Assembly (NCBI GenBank): GCA_900545125.1
Contig: UQXS01000040.1
Span: forward strand, 1-14,213
Direction: 5' to 3'
Source of the DNA: an uncultured Ruminococcus sp.
GTDB taxonomy: Bacteria > Bacillota > Clostridia > Oscillospirales > Ruminococcaceae
Length of the DNA stretch: 14,213 bases
Of this stretch, positions 1-9,187 are shown piece by piece (position 1 is the stretch's first letter; each line of letters starts with the position of its first letter). The translations under genes and the position numbers were made by a program. Below the pieces are notes generated by a model. That model was not told the origin of the DNA, made no database searches, and saw nothing but the letters and a program-made list of their open reading frames with translations.

Positions 1-3000
1 AGCTGTTTCTGCAAATCAGTAATCACGCTGTCAGACTTATCCAGTTCCTGTGCTTCAAGCAAATCTCTTGTTGTATCACGCAATTCAATAAATGCCTTGA
101 ATCTGCCGTGCTGTGCAGTATTATTAGCATATCGTAAATCACAGGCAACATTATTTTTCTTGAAATATACCTGATCGTCTGACATAAAGAAACTGTAATT
201 ACGCAGATTGGACGGGATTTTTACATCTATACCATCTTCCGATTTTGCATATACATCTCTTGCATTATCCATGCTGATTTGTGCAGAAAGTTTGCTGACA
301 GCATCGTGCAGAGCCGTTTGCAAGTCAAAGCCATCATCAGCCACTACCATTGTACCGCTGCCGTATAGTTTGTTGCCCTCTACCACAGTACCAAGCACCA
401 TATCTGGATTTTGCTCAAAATATTTGTTGATCGGAAGTCCGTCAGCGGTTTCACCGATACGTACCCAATCAGGAACATCGAGCATTTCTTTTACAGTCTT
501 ATCATTATGCTTCTGTAAAAAAATAATATCAGTGGTGACTTCCGTTCCTGCATTATCCTTGAAAGCACCGTTTTTACCACCCGGCAGACGGATTGCACCG
601 ATGAAATCAGCCTTATCCGCTAACATCTGCCTTGTGGTTTCATCACGCTTGTCAAGTGTGCCGGCTGAGGTAACGAATGCTACGATACCGCCGTCTTTTA
701 CTTTGTCAAGGGTTTCTGCGAAAAAGTAATCATGCAGTTTGTATGTACCATGCTTGTCATCTTTGAAACTCAGCTCCCCGAACGGGACATTGCCGACTGC
801 CACATCAAAACAGCCATTCTGGTAATTATTTTTTTCAAATCCCTGGATAGCAATATCCGCATCGGGATAGAGTTTCTGAGCGATTCTTCCCGATATACTG
901 TCGATTTCTACACCATAGAGCTGAGAATTTTTCTGCATTTCCTCCGGCATACGTCCGAAGAAATTTCCGACACCCATTGCCGGTTCCAACACATTACCGC
1001 CCTCAAAGCCGAAGTTTTCAAGTGCTTTGTAGATACCGTCTATTACCGTAGGAGATGTATAAAAAGCATCGAGTACAGACGCATTCGCTCGTCTGTATTC
1101 CTGCGGAGAGAGGAGTTCTTTAAGCTGTGTGTATTCTGCTGCCCATGAATCGTTATCATTATCGAAAGCCTGGGGAATACCGCCCCAGCCAACATATTTA
1201 GAAAGCGTTTCTTTTTCTTCATCTGTTGCCGGACGGTTCTCTTTTTCAAGCATTTTCAGCGTTTCAATAGCTGCAATATTTGCTTTGAATTTTGTTTTTG
1301 CACCGCCTTCGCCGAGAGAAGTGTCCGTGATGTTAAAGTTATTGTCCTTATCTGGTGTTGCTTTATTTTTGTCTGACACTTCTGCTTCTGGTGCAGTATG
1401 CTCCAGAGCTATGTCACCACTGTCAATATATTCATACATTCCTGTGTTAAGCAGCTTATCATAGGAAACGTTCTCTGTAACAACAAAACCGCCGCTTGCT
1501 CTGCTGACAGTACACTGATCTGTGTACCATGGGAGCGCACCTGTCAGAGAAACAACCTCAGATACTTCACCAGTAGCCTTATTGCGAAACTTATCGCCGA
1601 CAGAAACCAAAGAAGGTGTACTGTTTTCTTTTTCTGTATCGGAGATATGCTCTGTCGATTCATCGTTCGGCTTGTATTCTGCTTCTATACCATATTCTTT
1701 CAGAATAGCTTTTGCTTCTTCTAACATTGCCTGATCATAGAGATGCGTAGTATCAGGATTTGTGTTTTCAACAGTATATTTTGCATCTTTTTTTCGTCTG
1801 TCAATATCATCCGGCGTGATATACTGTTCATTTTCAATCAGTTCAATAGCCAGCTTAGCTGCCTCATTCCATGAAAAATCAATAGAAGTGCCGTCATTGA
1901 ACTCTATTTGTATTCCCTTTGAATCATGATTTGCAAACGATACTTCACCGTCACCGCTGTGACCGCCTGTACCATATTCATCTTTCAGCTTTTTTGCAAA
2001 ATCCTTGACGGACGGCTTATTATCATCATAGAACTGCTTCATGCGGAATTTACCGCCCTGGAATCCTGTACCACGCATTATTTCATTACGGAGATACTTC
2101 ATATCTTCATCTGTGCGGTTTCTTCCAGAAGATTTCTGTTGTTCCTGCTTTGTCTGCATTGGTACTGGATCTCCGAATAAAGAAAGCTGTTCGCCCCGGA
2201 GATCAGGTTCTGTCCAGAATGGCTTATTGTCCGAAGAATGTTCATTTTTCTGAATTTCATCGATCACAGCATCATCTGTAAACAGCGGAGCATCAATGTC
2301 TGTCGAAATCATTTCTTCCTTGACTTTACACAAAACACCAAGCTTATATGCCAACGTTTCCAATTCATCTCTGTGATTATCATAAGTATCAATTGATAAT
2401 GTGCCGTTTACATTGTCCATAGATGCAGAAGCTCCGAGAGAAAGCGCTTTGTCTTTTATATCTTCAAGGTTTTCTCTGTCACCGCTGAATTCAAGGGTAA
2501 CAGGCTTCACATCGTCTTTCCGGGAAGAAAAATCAGATATCTCAGAAACATCGCTCATAAGTGATACGGTTTGCTCAGGGTTATCAAAAGCGGCACCGTC
2601 AAGTGAATAGACAATATCCCTGTCCTCTAAGATAGATTCGATATATGCGATCTGTTCGCTTTCAGCATCGAAAGACAGGCTGTCATCACTCCACTTCACA
2701 TCATAGCCATTTAAGGACAGATGTTCACGAAGCTCTGCTAAATCCTCTGCACTTGCTGAAAGATAAACGGTAGTCCTGTCCTCAATTTCTCCAGTGTGCC
2801 TGTCAATGACTTCATCAGGAACGGAAATAATGCTGTCAAAGTCAAGACCTGTCAGACCATCCTTAATCATATCATCAATGCTGTCATACTGTTCGGTATT
2901 GTAGACCTCACCATTAAATTCATAAGTGATTTTGTAGTCGATAAGGTCAGCTGTAACCTGAACGGGCAGCTCATCATCAGTCAGAGTTGTATAAGCGATA

Positions 3001-6000
3001 CCGACATTGTGGAGATCGGAAAAATCTGCTTCGCTGTCATATTCAGCTTCGCAGAAACTATTGATAAGATGCTTTGCTTTGTCAAGCGGAGTCTCAAAGG
3101 TACGCTGAAAATCCATGATCTCCACGGGCTTGTCGGGGTTATGTTCAAGCATTGCCGTTTGCAGGAGTTTCGGGAAAGTGGACAGCTCACGGTATGGCTC
3201 GATCTCCATTTTTTCTCCACGATTATAGATACCACAGACAGGCTCACCGCCGTAGAAAAGCTCACCGACCTTATCTCCGTCAGCGATTGCAAGTTTCCAT
3301 GTACCTTTCTCTGTTTCCGCATATTCGCAGTCTGAACCGAAATATTTGTCCACTACATCTTGCAGAGTGGTCAGCTGCTGTACTTCACGCTTCGGAGGAT
3401 TCAGCTCAAAAGCCTGTTCAATAAGCACGGTATATCCTGCTTCCCCCAGCTTTGCAGAGTATTCGTCTTTGACATGATCGGGAAAGCCGACCATAGGGCT
3501 GCCATTCTTTGGAGTATTATGCAGACCGAGGACTTCCATACCGATCTCAGCGTTTTTGCCGTACATCTCATAGAAGTCACCGACCTTACGCATTGTGACT
3601 GGACCTCTGTCCACGGGTTCTCTTTTCTGTTCAGGAATATTAACGGCAGGTTCTGTTCTTACAGGATTTTCTGCCTTGAAATTATCAAAGATCTTCTGTT
3701 CCTCAGCTGTCAGTTCAGAATGTGCTTCAAGGAAAGGAATAACAACATCAAGGGTATGCTGCGCCCTTTCTTTATATTCCGGCTGATTGAACGGGTACTG
3801 AGTATAGTTCAGGATACCCTGATTATAGTCACGGATATGGTCAATCAGACTGCCACCGCCCGTATCTTTGCCATCACCAATATCAAAGCGGCCCTCATAA
3901 TTATATTCTTCACCGTTAATGACCGCACGAATTGTAAAATCCGTTTTCTTATACCACCCTGCATTAAGTTCAGGGATATTTCTCTCTGTGTGCTGTTTTT
4001 CGTCAAGATATTCAAATACAGCATTTCCGAGAGCAAAACTGCAATCAGGGTGTGCCATTGCAAAATCGTGAACAATATTACTTTCGCTGATCCAATCGTC
4101 CTCATCATCTCTGCCGAAACGAAACACAAGGCTGTCCGGCTGCTTCTCAGGCTTTTCAGCTTCAAAAGTCACATTATACTTATTCTTAGCGATACAAGCA
4201 AATGCCTTTTCTGTCTGTTCCTCGTCTCCGAGAATATCATACAGAGCTTTTTTGATACGGTTAAGCTTCGGAATATTATCGCCCTTTTCCCAACCGTCCA
4301 TTGTATGCTCATCGAAAGCGGCAATAAGCTGTTTGATAGCTTCATCAGAAATATCAGGGATCTCATCTGTCATATCGTCACGAACCCGCCAAAAGGCAAT
4401 GTCATTAAATTCTTCAAAGGTGCGGTCAAGGAAAGCCTGTCCGATCTCAGAATAAGTGACCTCACGCTCCATACCGTTAAAGGAGCATTTTACACTGTCT
4501 TCGCCGAAATCAGCGTGAAGCGTGTTACGGAGATTTTCGGCATAATAATAGGTGTGGTCAGAAATTTTACCGTTTTCAAAGACAAATTCAATATCATCTG
4601 TCTTTTTATGCTCCATAAGACTAAGAGCAAGCTCTTTGCGAATGTCCTCTCCATTGTGATAACGATAGGCAAGGTCATAAAGTGCAGGCTCACTAAGATG
4701 ATAGCCAAAAGCTCCCTTATCATTAGGCTTGTGTTTATCAAGATAACCGTTCTCAAACAGCGGATAAGCCATATCTTCCCATTCGTCAGAAGAAAGAGTA
4801 CACTCCGCAAAAAACATAGCAAGGTCAGCCTGTCCGAAAAGAACACGTTCCTCCTCAGTAGACTCTTTAGCGGCATTCTCCCTGTCAGTTACTGCCTGTT
4901 TATGTTCTGCAAGAAAGTCTGCTATTTCACTTTCCTGCAAAGCATTATGCAGAATTTCATCATAGTCTCGAATATCCTCGACTTTGAAAGTCTCGTCAAT
5001 GCTGTCGATCTGTCCTCTTGTTACATCACCGACAAACATAGCCGTAATAGCAGTCCTCTGTTCATCAGAAAAACCGTGCTGGGAAAAGAAATCTGAAAGC
5101 TCAATACTGCGGTCAAAACTGGACTTTGCTTCAAGCATATCATTTAGCTTAGAGTGTTCGCCGTAACGCTCCGCAATAGGCTGATTGAGGTAGTCATTAA
5201 CAAGTGACAGCATTTCGCCGAACTGTGCTTCATCATATCTGCTGTCAAAAAAGTCTGCAAGCTGAAGCTGTATATCTTCCGCAGCAAGACGATGAATCAC
5301 AGGGGAAAGCGCAACCATTTGTTCCATGGGCAGTTCCAAGTCCTGTATTGAATGGAGCATATCGACCTCACGCTCTGCATTTTCCAAAGCTCTGTGAAAA
5401 GCAGGAGCATTTTCCTTATCGACTGCAAATGCAACCTTTCCGTCACGGGCGATAGCATGATAGCTCACACTTGCTTCAATGAAAGGCTTGATCTCCTTAA
5501 ACTGTTCAGGTGTGAGTTTAGACATATAATGATGTGTGTCACGGTTTGCACGATAGTCCTTGTTGCCGATCTCCTGTGCTTTTTCTGCTGCACTAAACTG
5601 TCTGCGCATATCAATGACAGACTTCTGTATATTCCGAACTTTCCAAAGATCATTGTGACTGACCGTCAGAGTTCCTTTGCCTGTCGGGTAAATTCTGCCT
5701 GAAAACTGAATATTTTCCCTCTGCATAAGCTCTGCCATTTTCAGTATCAGATCACGATCAGCAGACACATATTCCTTTTGAGGAATATATCTGTATTCTG
5801 CATTGCCGATAATATTTTTTTCCGGCGGGATATAATCCTTGTCAGATTTCCTTGTATCAAGGTCACTGCTTAAAAGTTTTCTGAGCCAGTCAATATCCTT
5901 ATCGTTTACAGCCATTATCACAGAATCTTCTTTTGCATACGCAAAGTAGTTTATTCCTGAATGCTCAAGAACATCTCTGAACTGCTGAAAATTGCTTTCA

Positions 6001-7004
6001 TGCATGGATATGATCGTTTTATCTCTGTTATCTGTCGCATCATTCCATACTTTGTTGCCATAGGTAAGCATCATATCAGTCTCCTTTTCTTCTTTCTTTT
6101 GTTCTATTTCTGTACTTTTTGGAATACCTCTAAACATATCGTTCCAGTCTTTATATCTGTCATTGGCAGCGATACGCTTCATCTGAGGATATTTTTCCTG
6201 TAATCGCCGTGTAAAATCATTTCCTGTCTTGTCATTGTCGGCACAAAGATATACATTCTCAGGAGGAATATTATACCTGTCCATGGTTTCAAGTACGATA
6301 TTCGGCTTTACACCCATCATGGAAATTAGTCTGCAATCGTCTGTATCGTGCATTTGCAGGTAGGAAAGCAAATCGATAGCACTTTCAAAGAAAAAAGCTT
6401 TTTCACCGTTTCCATGCACGATCTCAAAGCCATAGCTTTGATCCGAGCCTGATGCAATGCCTTTGAATTTATGTTCTGTAGATGTACCAACTTTTTCTGC
6501 ACCGACAACTTTGCCATTCTCATCGAAGAATTTGAACAGTACATTGCCTGTTTTCTGCTCCTGAGCAATTCTGCCCTCATGAACGAATTTCGATATGAGA
6601 GCATAGTCAAGTCCTCTGGTACTGCACAGATAGGCAAACACACGCTTGCAGTTATGATTCTCCGCAAGGATAAGTTCCTTTTCTTTGATAAAATCCGGCT
6701 TTGGTTTATTGCTTACAGGGATAAAAGATCTGTCATAATGCTCACCGCTCAGCATTTCCACAGCCTGGACAAAGGATTTGCCCATATATTCACATACAAA
6801 TGCGATATTGTCACCGCCTTTATCCTCGCTGAACCGGAACCATTTTCCCGGCTCACCCGGACCGTTATCCCTGATGTACAGGCTGTCGTGTTCTTTCCAT
6901 ACATACTCTTTGCCGTCTTTTTTCAGCTCAAAGCCATTTGCCATAAGGAACTGCGGAAGATTTACTGTTTTGGCACGTTCTATCTGTTCTTTAGTCAGTT
7001 TCAT
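1..7004 (-). CDS. Giant polyvalent protein: TOPRIM (DUF3991-like) + accessory domains + N6-adenine methyltransferase, partial (3' end outside window)
   Basis: I translated the frame from the ATG at 7004 to the left edge: 2334 codons without a stop, so the C-terminus lies outside. Residues 1-90 resemble the DUF3991/primase zinc-finger-like domain but lack cysteines. A TOPRIM domain follows (E207 in FFFES; D256 and D258 in ADNDKTG). Residues 330-545 hold three copies of a beta-rich module shared with the neighbouring genes. An LPD-type domain lies near 975-1075 (possibly LPD25). Residues 1142-1149 read GDFYEMYG, as in the mismatch-recognition domain I of MutS. Two similar alpha/beta segments lie at about 1411-1470 and 1497-1565, and a YGTGGHSGDG motif at 1677-1686. 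An amino-methyltransferase follows: YVGWGG near 1938, motif I EPAMGVGNF at 2007-2015, catalytic-type motif NVPFG at 2072-2076. In related proteins of Tn1549-like elements an SNF2-type helicase follows; that part would be off the window. The start overlaps the upstream stop (ATGA), with AGGGA 8 nt upstream. Likely modifies or protects transferred DNA; exact role inferred. Confidence 0.9.
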   Translation of the reverse strand, partial: MKLTKEQIERAKTVNLPQFLMANGFELKKDGKEYVWKEHDSLYIRDNGPGEPGKWFRFSEDKGGDNIAFVCEYMGKSFVQAVEMLSGEHYDRSFIPVSNKPKPDFIKEKELILAENHNCKRVFAYLCSTRGLDYALISKFVHEGRIAQEQKTGNVLFKFFDENGKVVGAEKVGTSTEHKFKGIASGSDQSYGFEIVHGNGEKAFFFESAIDLLSYLQMHDTDDCRLISMMGVKPNIVLETMDRYNIPPENVYLCADNDKTGNDFTRRLQEKYPQMKRIAANDRYKDWNDMFRGIPKSTEIEQKKEEKETDMMLTYGNKVWNDATDNRDKTIISMHESNFQQFRDVLEHSGINYFAYAKEDSVIMAVNDKDIDWLRKLLSSDLDTRKSDKDYIPPEKNIIGNAEYRYIPQKEYVSADRDLILKMAELMQRENIQFSGRIYPTGKGTLTVSHNDLWKVRNIQKSVIDMRRQFSAAEKAQEIGNKDYRANRDTHHYMSKLTPEQFKEIKPFIEASVSYHAIARDGKVAFAVDKENAPAFHRALENAEREVDMLHSIQDLELPMEQMVALSPVIHRLAAEDIQLQLADFFDSRYDEAQFGEMLSLVNDYLNQPIAERYGEHSKLNDMLEAKSSFDRSIELSDFFSQHGFSDEQRTAITAMFVGDVTRGQIDSIDETFKVEDIRDYDEILHNALQESEIADFLAEHKQAVTDRENAAKESTEEERVLFGQADLAMFFAECTLSSDEWEDMAYPLFENGYLDKHKPNDKGAFGYHLSEPALYDLAYRYHNGEDIRKELALSLMEHKKTDDIEFVFENGKISDHTYYYAENLRNTLHADFGEDSVKCSFNGMEREVTYSEIGQAFLDRTFEEFNDIAFWRVRDDMTDEIPDISDEAIKQLIAAFDEHTMDGWEKGDNIPKLNRIKKALYDILGDEEQTEKAFACIAKNKYNVTFEAEKPEKQPDSLVFRFGRDDEDDWISESNIVHDFAMAHPDCSFALGNAVFEYLDEKQHTERNIPELNAGWYKKTDFTIRAVINGEEYNYEGRFDIGDGKDTGGGSLIDHIRDYNQGILNYTQYPFNQPEYKERAQHTLDVVIPFLEAHSELTAEEQKIFDNFKAENPVRTEPAVNIPEQKREPVDRGPVTMRKVGDFYEMYGKNAEIGMEVLGLHNTPKNGSPMVGFPDHVKDEYSAKLGEAGYTVLIEQAFELNPPKREVQQLTTLQDVVDKYFGSDCEYAETEKGTWKLAIADGDKVGELFYGGEPVCGIYNRGEKMEIEPYRELSTFPKLLQTAMLEHNPDKPVEIMDFQRTFETPLDKAKHLINSFCEAEYDSEADFSDLHNVGIAYTTLTDDELPVQVTADLIDYKITYEFNGEVYNTEQYDSIDDMIKDGLTGLDFDSIISVPDEVIDRHTGEIEDRTTVYLSASAEDLAELREHLSLNGYDVKWSDDSLSFDAESEQIAYIESILEDRDIVYSLDGAAFDNPEQTVSLMSDVSEISDFSSRKDDVKPVTLEFSGDRENLEDIKDKALSLGASASMDNVNGTLSIDTYDNHRDELETLAYKLGVLCKVKEEMISTDIDAPLFTDDAVIDEIQKNEHSSDNKPFWTEPDLRGEQLSLFGDPVPMQTKQEQQKSSGRNRTDEDMKYLRNEIMRGTGFQGGKFRMKQFYDDNKPSVKDFAKKLKDEYGTGGHSGDGEVSFANHDSKGIQIEFNDGTSIDFSWNEAAKLAIELIENEQYITPDDIDRRKKDAKYTVENTNPDTTHLYDQAMLEEAKAILKEYGIEAEYKPNDESTEHISDTEKENSTPSLVSVGDKFRNKATGEVSEVVSLTGALPWYTDQCTVSRASGGFVVTENVSYDKLLNTGMYEYIDSGDIALEHTAPEAEVSDKNKATPDKDNNFNITDTSLGEGGAKTKFKANIAAIETLKMLEKENRPATDEEKETLSKYVGWGGIPQAFDNDNDSWAAEYTQLKELLSPQEYRRANASVLDAFYTSPTVIDGIYKALENFGFEGGNVLEPAMGVGNFFGRMPEEMQKNSQLYGVEIDSISGRIAQKLYPDADIAIQGFEKNNYQNGCFDVAVGNVPFGELSFKDDKHGTYKLHDYFFAETLDKVKDGGIVAFVTSAGTLDKRDETTRQMLADKADFIGAIRLPGGKNGAFKDNAGTEVTTDIIFLQKHNDKTVKEMLDVPDWVRIGETADGLPINKYFEQNPDMVLGTVVEGNKLYGSGTMVVADDGFDLQTALHDAVSKLSAQISMDNARDVYAKSEDGIDVKIPSNLRNYSFFMSDDQVYFKKNNVACDLRYANNTAQHGRFKAFIELRDTTRDLLEAQELDKSDSVITDLQKQ
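6069..6086 (-). promoter_or_regulatory. Internal ribosome-binding site and ATG-ATG start inside the giant gene
   Basis: On the minus strand AAGGAG is followed by a 6-nt spacer and two consecutive ATG codons (residues 311-312 of the giant protein). It lies just after a charged linker rich in K and E (about 293-310) that ends the TOPRIM part. The site could drive a second product without TOPRIM, or be the relic start of a once-separate gene. The AAGGAG also encodes lysine and glutamate in the linker, so chance is possible. Confidence 0.45.
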
Positions 7005-9100
7005 TGGCTAAGTCCCTGGTTTTTCTTCTGCTGGCTTTGTTCTTTCTGCTGAGACGTTTTGTTGTGCCCATTCAGCCGCTGTACTTCCTTTTTCAGTCTG
7101 CTTCTGGGAAAGAAAGCGATTTTTTTATCTTTCTTTGCTACAGTAACTGCCGATTTTTCACCGTTTAATACGGCAGAATATGAAACGCCGTTTTTATCAA
7201 GCTCTGATGTCCTGGCTTTTGCCTGATCTTCTGTCATGCGCTGGGTAAAGCGTTCCTCTTTCGGCAAAGCTTTGAAGAATTCGGGATTGACAAGCTGTAC
7301 GGCTCTTTCACCTTTCACAGAAGCTTCGATCTGTTTATACGCCTGAGCATTTTCCTTTGAAACAGTAACGGCTACGGTATCATTCTTGCGGACAACCGCA
7401 GAAAACGGAATACCTGTCTGTTTTAATCCCTGCATGATCTGTTTTGCAGTATCTTTGGTTTCCGCACGAGTGGATCTCTGGTCTTTGGGAAGTGACTGAT
7501 AATATTCAGGATTGATTGCCTGATACCTTTCCGCAGACTTTGAGGAACTGTTATCTTCTCTGTACCTGTATGCCGTTTTTCCGACAGATTCCTGCATAAT
7601 ATCGCTGAGTGCCACAACATCTTTCTTAGATACCGTAATACCTACCTTATCCTCACCACGGGCAGCGGCAGAAAACTCAATTCCTGCAGCAGTGAGAGCC
7701 TGCATGACAGTCAGTGCCTGAGCTTCTGTCATAGATTCTACATGACGGTCATTTCTTGGAAGTTCTTTGTAATAGTCAGGATTTATCTTAAAACCTCCAT
7801 CCTCTGTAACTTCTGCCTTACCGTTCTGCACCATATTCACAAGCCATTGTTCTACACTGAATGTATTTTCAGCCATTAGTTCCTCATCATTTATCTGTTT
7901 CCATACGTCTTGTTCTGATTCGGGTGTTTCGAGCTTACTGATTTTTTCATCAACAGCTGAAAACTGTTCCTGCAATTTAGCAAGATCCTGTACTGCCATA
8001 TCGTGCATTTCCTTACTTACAAAAGGATTGCCTGCAAGTTCCTGCATTGACTTGATACCGTCAAGAAGTTCTTCTCTTGCCTGGTTGAGATCAGACTTGC
8101 TGCCGTTATTGATAATACCGTCAATCATGTTGAGATCATCTTCGATCTGGATCTCTGTATTTTTCAGCGGCATATCTCTCATACTGTCAGCAACAGCTGC
8201 CACTTCAGAAATTTCCATACCCTCAATCTTATGAGCAGAATCAATAACGCCTTCTGCAAGCACCGGAACGCTGAGATTTCCGCTGTCTGTCATTTCACTG
8301 ATTTTGTCTGCTGTCAGTTTCATAGAAGCATCAAGCTGATCATTTGTCTGTTCAGCATAGTATGTTTCAGGACGGGACAGTTTTGTGATTCTGTTTTCCA
8401 GTGCGGAGATACGTTCATTCACATCGTTGATTTTTCCTTGCAGATTGAGTTTATCTCCGATAAAAGTCTTAGGATCGTTATACTTTGCAAGCAGTTCATT
8501 TTTCTGAGAAATAAAATTATCCCTCTTGTCAGACAGACAATCCGCAGCTGCACCATTCAGACGGCTCATAGCATCTGAAAATACTTCACGGCGCTCCTTG
8601 TTGAAACCGATAGAAAAGCTTTTAATTGCATCATTCAGAGCAGTAACACGGCTGAGTTTGTGTTCGATACGGTCACGTTTCGCTGACAGCATATTTATTT
8701 TGCTCTCACAGTTTGTAAGCTTCTGTGTTCGGTTTGGTATTTTTTCATTGCGGATAGCATCAATTCTGCGTTCATTCGCTTCGATCATATTTTTTACGAA
8801 AGGGACATTTCCAAATGCAGCTTTCAGCATATTATTACGATCTTCCAGCCTGTCAGCCTTAGCGCCGAGCTGTTCTATCTTATTTTCGTGTTTTCTGATT
8901 TTGTCCTGTTGTGTTGCGATTTTGCCGAGAACAGTGTCCAGACGGCTCATATGGTATTCCGCTTTCGCATTCAGAAAAGGAAGCAGCTTTCCTGATTTCT
9001 GAAAACTGTTCTCATAGACTGCGCTCTGCTGTTTCTTTAATTCCTCAGTATCGGTCACAGGTATATCTGTTTTCTTTTTTTCCGGTTCCTGTACGGGCAT
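7001..9100 (-). CDS. 699-aa coiled-coil protein with three C-terminal repeat modules, conjugative-element accessory protein
   Basis: I do not recognise a named family. Residues 45-250 are highly charged with heptad-like spacing, consistent with long coiled coils. Residues 250-400 are helical and acidic. The C-terminal third carries three copies of one module at about 439-505, 529-595 and 604-663. Each begins with [IV]NP[ED][YF][YF]xxLP and continues through GIxFSA and a strand ending TVSK. The last 30 residues are basic and glutamine-rich, a plausible nucleic-acid-binding tail. There is no signal peptide or membrane helix. The same module occurs in the giant protein translated next, whose ATG overlaps this gene's TGA (ATGA), so the two products are probably made together and may act in one complex. 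The start ATG has AGGAAAGTGAGG just upstream and sits 3 bp after the stop of the 27-aa ORF. Function unknown. Confidence 0.9.
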   Translation of the reverse strand: MPVQEPEKKKTDIPVTDTEELKKQQSAVYENSFQKSGKLLPFLNAKAEYHMSRLDTVLGKIATQQDKIRKHENKIEQLGAKADRLEDRNNMLKAAFGNVPFVKNMIEANERRIDAIRNEKIPNRTQKLTNCESKINMLSAKRDRIEHKLSRVTALNDAIKSFSIGFNKERREVFSDAMSRLNGAAADCLSDKRDNFISQKNELLAKYNDPKTFIGDKLNLQGKINDVNERISALENRITKLSRPETYYAEQTNDQLDASMKLTADKISEMTDSGNLSVPVLAEGVIDSAHKIEGMEISEVAAVADSMRDMPLKNTEIQIEDDLNMIDGIINNGSKSDLNQAREELLDGIKSMQELAGNPFVSKEMHDMAVQDLAKLQEQFSAVDEKISKLETPESEQDVWKQINDEELMAENTFSVEQWLVNMVQNGKAEVTEDGGFKINPDYYKELPRNDRHVESMTEAQALTVMQALTAAGIEFSAAARGEDKVGITVSKKDVVALSDIMQESVGKTAYRYREDNSSSKSAERYQAINPEYYQSLPKDQRSTRAETKDTAKQIMQGLKQTGIPFSAVVRKNDTVAVTVSKENAQAYKQIEASVKGERAVQLVNPEFFKALPKEERFTQRMTEDQAKARTSELDKNGVSYSAVLNGEKSAVTVAKKDKKIAFFPRSRLKKEVQRLNGHNKTSQQKEQSQQKKNQGLSQ

Positions 9101-9103
9101 AGG

Positions 9104-9187
9104 CTACCTCACTTTCCTGATTACCACGATCGCAGCAGTAACCGCTGTTATTACTGCGGCACTTCCGATAATAATAAATTTCTTCAT
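9104..9187 (-). CDS. 27-aa single-span membrane peptide, translationally coupled
   Basis: A 27-codon frame begins at an ATG overlapping the TGA of the 243-aa gene (ATGA) and ends with TAG 3 bp before the 699-aa gene. The peptide starts MKKF, has about 18 hydrophobic residues (I, V, A, T, G), and ends in a positive tail (RKVR). That is a classic minimal membrane span, or a very short leader with no cleaved remainder. The purine-rich GAAGGGG lies 10 nt upstream of the start. It fills the only gap in the coupled operon, which argues that it is translated. I know of no family; it could anchor or couple the operon's products at the membrane. Chance is possible at this length, but start, ribosome-binding site, overlap and composition all agree. 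Confidence 0.6.
   Translation of the reverse strand: MKKFIIIGSAAVITAVTAAIVVIRKVR

Noticed and set aside
208..3335. Several plus-strand frames of 70-180 codons over the left 3.3 kb
   Set aside because: All lie opposite the continuous methyltransferase/accessory-domain frame and have no motifs or supporting start signals.
3360..5096. Plus-strand open frame of 578 codons
   Set aside because: It is exactly antisense, codon-in-phase, to the giant minus-strand gene. It stays open because that gene rarely uses TTA, CTA and TCA. Its translation has no recognisable domain, and there is no SD.
8526..9002. Plus-strand frame of 158 codons rich in S, R and L
   Set aside because: Antisense shadow of the coiled-coil part of the 699-aa gene; its odd composition reflects the lysine/glutamate codons opposite.
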